DNA of 7,212 nt from Pedosphaera sp. Lineage in GTDB: Bacteria > Verrucomicrobiota > Verrucomicrobiia > Limisphaerales > Pedosphaeraceae. Below, piece by piece: positions 5,706 to 7,212 of this stretch (its first letter is position 1; each line of letters begins with the position of its first letter). The position numbers were made by a program, and so were the translations under genes. The stretch is from contig JAQGOT010000487.1 in NCBI GenBank assembly GCA_028293465.1, positions 1-7,212 of the forward strand, in the 5' to 3' direction. A model generated the notes under the pieces. It did no database searches. It was not told the DNA's origin and was given only the letters and a program-made list of their open reading frames with translations.

Positions 5706-7212
5706 GAATTCTGCTCCCTCGTTGCATCCAAGGGAATTTGCACGGTCACCGTGGTGCCTTCTTTGCTGTTTCCGCGGAAGGTGACCGTGCCCCCCAAAAT
5801 GGCCGCGCGCTCTTGCATACCCAAAAGCCCCAGTGCCTTCGGATTCGCCACATCGCTCTCCTTGATCCCGATCCCGTTGTCCTCCGCCTGAAGCTCCAGG
5901 CAATCCTCCCCGCGATTTAAACATACCACCACCCGCGTGGCCCGGGCATGCCGGGCGACATTGGTCAGCACCTCCTGAAAAATCCGAAATACCGCCGTGG
6001 CATGCTCCGCCGGCAACGCCAAGGGAACCGTGGGCAGGCTCCACTCGCATTGAATCCCGGTCCGCGATTGAAATGACTCCGCTTCCGATTCGATCGCTGC
6101 CTCCAGGCCCAGGCGGTCCAAGGTGCCGGGCCGCAACTCAAACGATAGTTTCTGAACCGAGCTGATCAACTCGTTGATGAGCTCCGTCGCCGTCGCCATC
6201 TTGTTGATCAGGGTGGTTCGCACCTCCGCCTCGCTGATGAGCAGGACCTTGGAGCGGGCCGAGTGAAGCTCCAGCTTCAGGGCGGTCAGAAATTGCCCGA
6301 GATGATCGTGAATCTCGCGCGCGATGCGGGTGCGTTCCTCCTCCCGCAACGTCTGCAGCCGGGATGAAAGCGCGCGCAATTGTTCCGTGGATCGCTGCAA
6401 CCCCTCCGCCGCCTGTTTGCGCTCGGTGATATTATGCGCAATGCCCACGAGGCGGCAAATCCGCCCGGTGCCGTCACGCACCGGTATCAACGCCGTGTCA
6501 AAGAACCTGCGCCCCACCGGCAAATCAAGTTCCTCCTCGTACCGGATGGGGACGCCCGCCTCCACGCAGCGTTGGAAGTTGCCGTTGACCTCCTCCGCCA
6601 CCTTTTTGGGCAGGAACTCGCCCATGAATTTGCCCACCGCCTGGGTGTTCGTCACCCCCACCGACTTCTCCTCCGCCGGGTTGAACCGGGCGACCCGGAA
6701 CCTCCCATCAGCCGTCACGTCGAAAAGAAAGATACAATCCGAGGTTTTCTCGAACACCTCGCGATAGCGCTGTTCGCTTTCCCGCAACGCCGATTCGGTG
6801 CGCTGACGCTCCGCCAGTTCCGCGCTTACCTGCTGGAACGCGTTTCGGGCTGTGTGCGCCGCGAGATATTGCAGGCCGATGATGATTGCCATGTTAATCA
6901 CAATTCCCACCCAGAGCCCGAACGCGCTGTAGCGGACCTCGTTGGCCGGCAAAACAACCTGCCGCTCTGCATAAACCAAGACCAACCCGCCCAGGCAGCA
7001 GAGCAGAGCGGTGATTAGACTCCAGCGTTGGTCCAGCAACAACCCCGCGATGAAAACGATGGTCAGATAGTAAGTCGTTGCGGGGGCGTGCATCCCGCCA
7101 GCGATGGCTGCGGCTCCCGTTCCAATCACCGGGAGCGTCAGCACCAGCACAATACTGGCGAACCGCGTGCGTTGCCGTTGGTTTACGCCGAGCAAAACCA
7201 GGCCCAGGCCAT
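5702..7212 (-). CDS. Membrane-bound PAS sensor histidine kinase, NarL-partner class (HisKA_3), N-terminus cut by the window edge
   Basis: 502 residues are visible and the frame is open to the right edge. An in-frame TTG at 7195 could start a protein, but hydrophobic codons (GLGLVL) continue upstream, so a membrane helix is probably cut and the true start lies outside. The visible part has about three more hydrophobic spans (near 17-38, 46-80 and 94-117; the second may be two), then a helical linker (AFQQVSAELAERQRTESALRES). A PAS domain (about 141-262) follows, starting ESEQRYREVFEKTSDCIF and ending GIAHNITERKQ. The HisKA_3 dimerisation domain has the phospho-accepting His in EEERTRIAREIHDHLGQ (about residue 300). 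The HATPase domain has its N box EVLTNVARHARA, G1 box EDNGIGI and G2 region LGLLGMQERAAILGG. All catalytic motifs look intact. The stop overlaps the response-regulator start by ATGA, so they form one operon. The signal sensed is unknown; no heme or metal site is obvious in the PAS domain. Confidence 0.95.
   Translation of the reverse strand, partial: GLGLVLLGVNQRQRTRFASIVLVLTLPVIGTGAAAIAGGMHAPATTYYLTIVFIAGLLLDQRWSLITALLCCLGGLVLVYAERQVVLPANEVRYSAFGLWVGIVINMAIIIGLQYLAAHTARNAFQQVSAELAERQRTESALRESEQRYREVFEKTSDCIFLFDVTADGRFRVARFNPAEEKSVGVTNTQAVGKFMGEFLPKKVAEEVNGNFQRCVEAGVPIRYEEELDLPVGRRFFDTALIPVRDGTGRICRLVGIAHNITERKQAAEGLQRSTEQLRALSSRLQTLREEERTRIAREIHDHLGQFLTALKLELHSARSKVLLISEAEVRTTLINKMATATELINELISSVQKLSFELRPGTLDRLGLEAAIESEAESFQSRTGIQCEWSLPTVPLALPAEHATAVFRIFQEVLTNVARHARATRVVVCLNRGEDCLELQAEDNGIGIKESDVANPKALGLLGMQERAAILGGTVTFRGNSKEGTTVTVQIPLDATREQNS
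5714..5720 (-). promoter_or_regulatory. Shine-Dalgarno of the response-regulator gene
   Basis: GAGGGAG on the minus strand, 8 bases before the ATG at 5705 and inside the last codons of the kinase gene. It decides the start against the longer open frame and fits translational coupling with the kinase. Confidence 0.65.

Noticed and set aside
5706..6050. An N-terminal extension of the response regulator in the same frame
   Set aside because: The extra residues are a wrong-frame reading of the kinase ATPase domain. The receiver starts exactly at the ATG at 5705, which has its own ribosome-binding site.

Overview
The window (7,212 bases, GC-rich) holds six protein genes in three blocks, two of them cut by the window edges. 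No RNA gene, CRISPR array, insertion sequence or other mobile element was seen. Gene content suggests a free-living, respiring Gram-negative heterotroph. The glucose-dehydrogenase-like quinoprotein with a built-in cytochrome c, the patchy Shine-Dalgarno use and the overall style fit a soil or water Verrucomicrobiota/Planctomycetota-type bacterium. That placement is an inference from recalled family patterns, not a search.

Left block (minus strand, 1-1345): two subunits of a molybdenum hydroxylase of the xanthine dehydrogenase / PaoABC (YagTSR) type. The two-[2Fe-2S] subunit (809-1345) overlaps by 4 bases (ATGA) with the FAD subunit (812 to beyond base 1). The FAD subunit carries the four-cysteine insertion known to bind an extra [4Fe-4S] cluster in E. 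coli PaoB. The catalytic molybdopterin subunit is expected just beyond the left edge.

Middle block (plus strand, 1541-5049): a secreted PQQ-dependent dehydrogenase of the glucose dehydrogenase class with a c-type heme domain inserted in its propeller (1541-3874), then a LysR-type regulator (best start 4144). The 195-base divergent region (1346-1540) between the Mo-hydroxylase genes and the quinoprotein gene holds two inverted repeats and is the likely place for shared control. A further imperfect inverted repeat lies upstream of the LysR gene.

Right block (minus strand, 5073-7212): a two-component system of the NarL/FixJ class. A multi-membrane-span PAS histidine kinase (N-terminus beyond the right edge) overlaps by 4 bases with its LuxR-type response regulator. 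It converges on the LysR gene with a 23-base gap that holds a possible weak terminator.

Working model (inference): the quinoprotein oxidises a sugar or alcohol in the periplasm and passes electrons through its own heme to the respiratory chain, while the Mo-hydroxylase oxidises aldehydes to acids. The LysR protein may control one or both. Nothing ties the two-component system to them except position. I see no clearly new system here; the domain architecture of the quinoprotein and the divergent pairing of the two oxidoreductases are the most interesting points.
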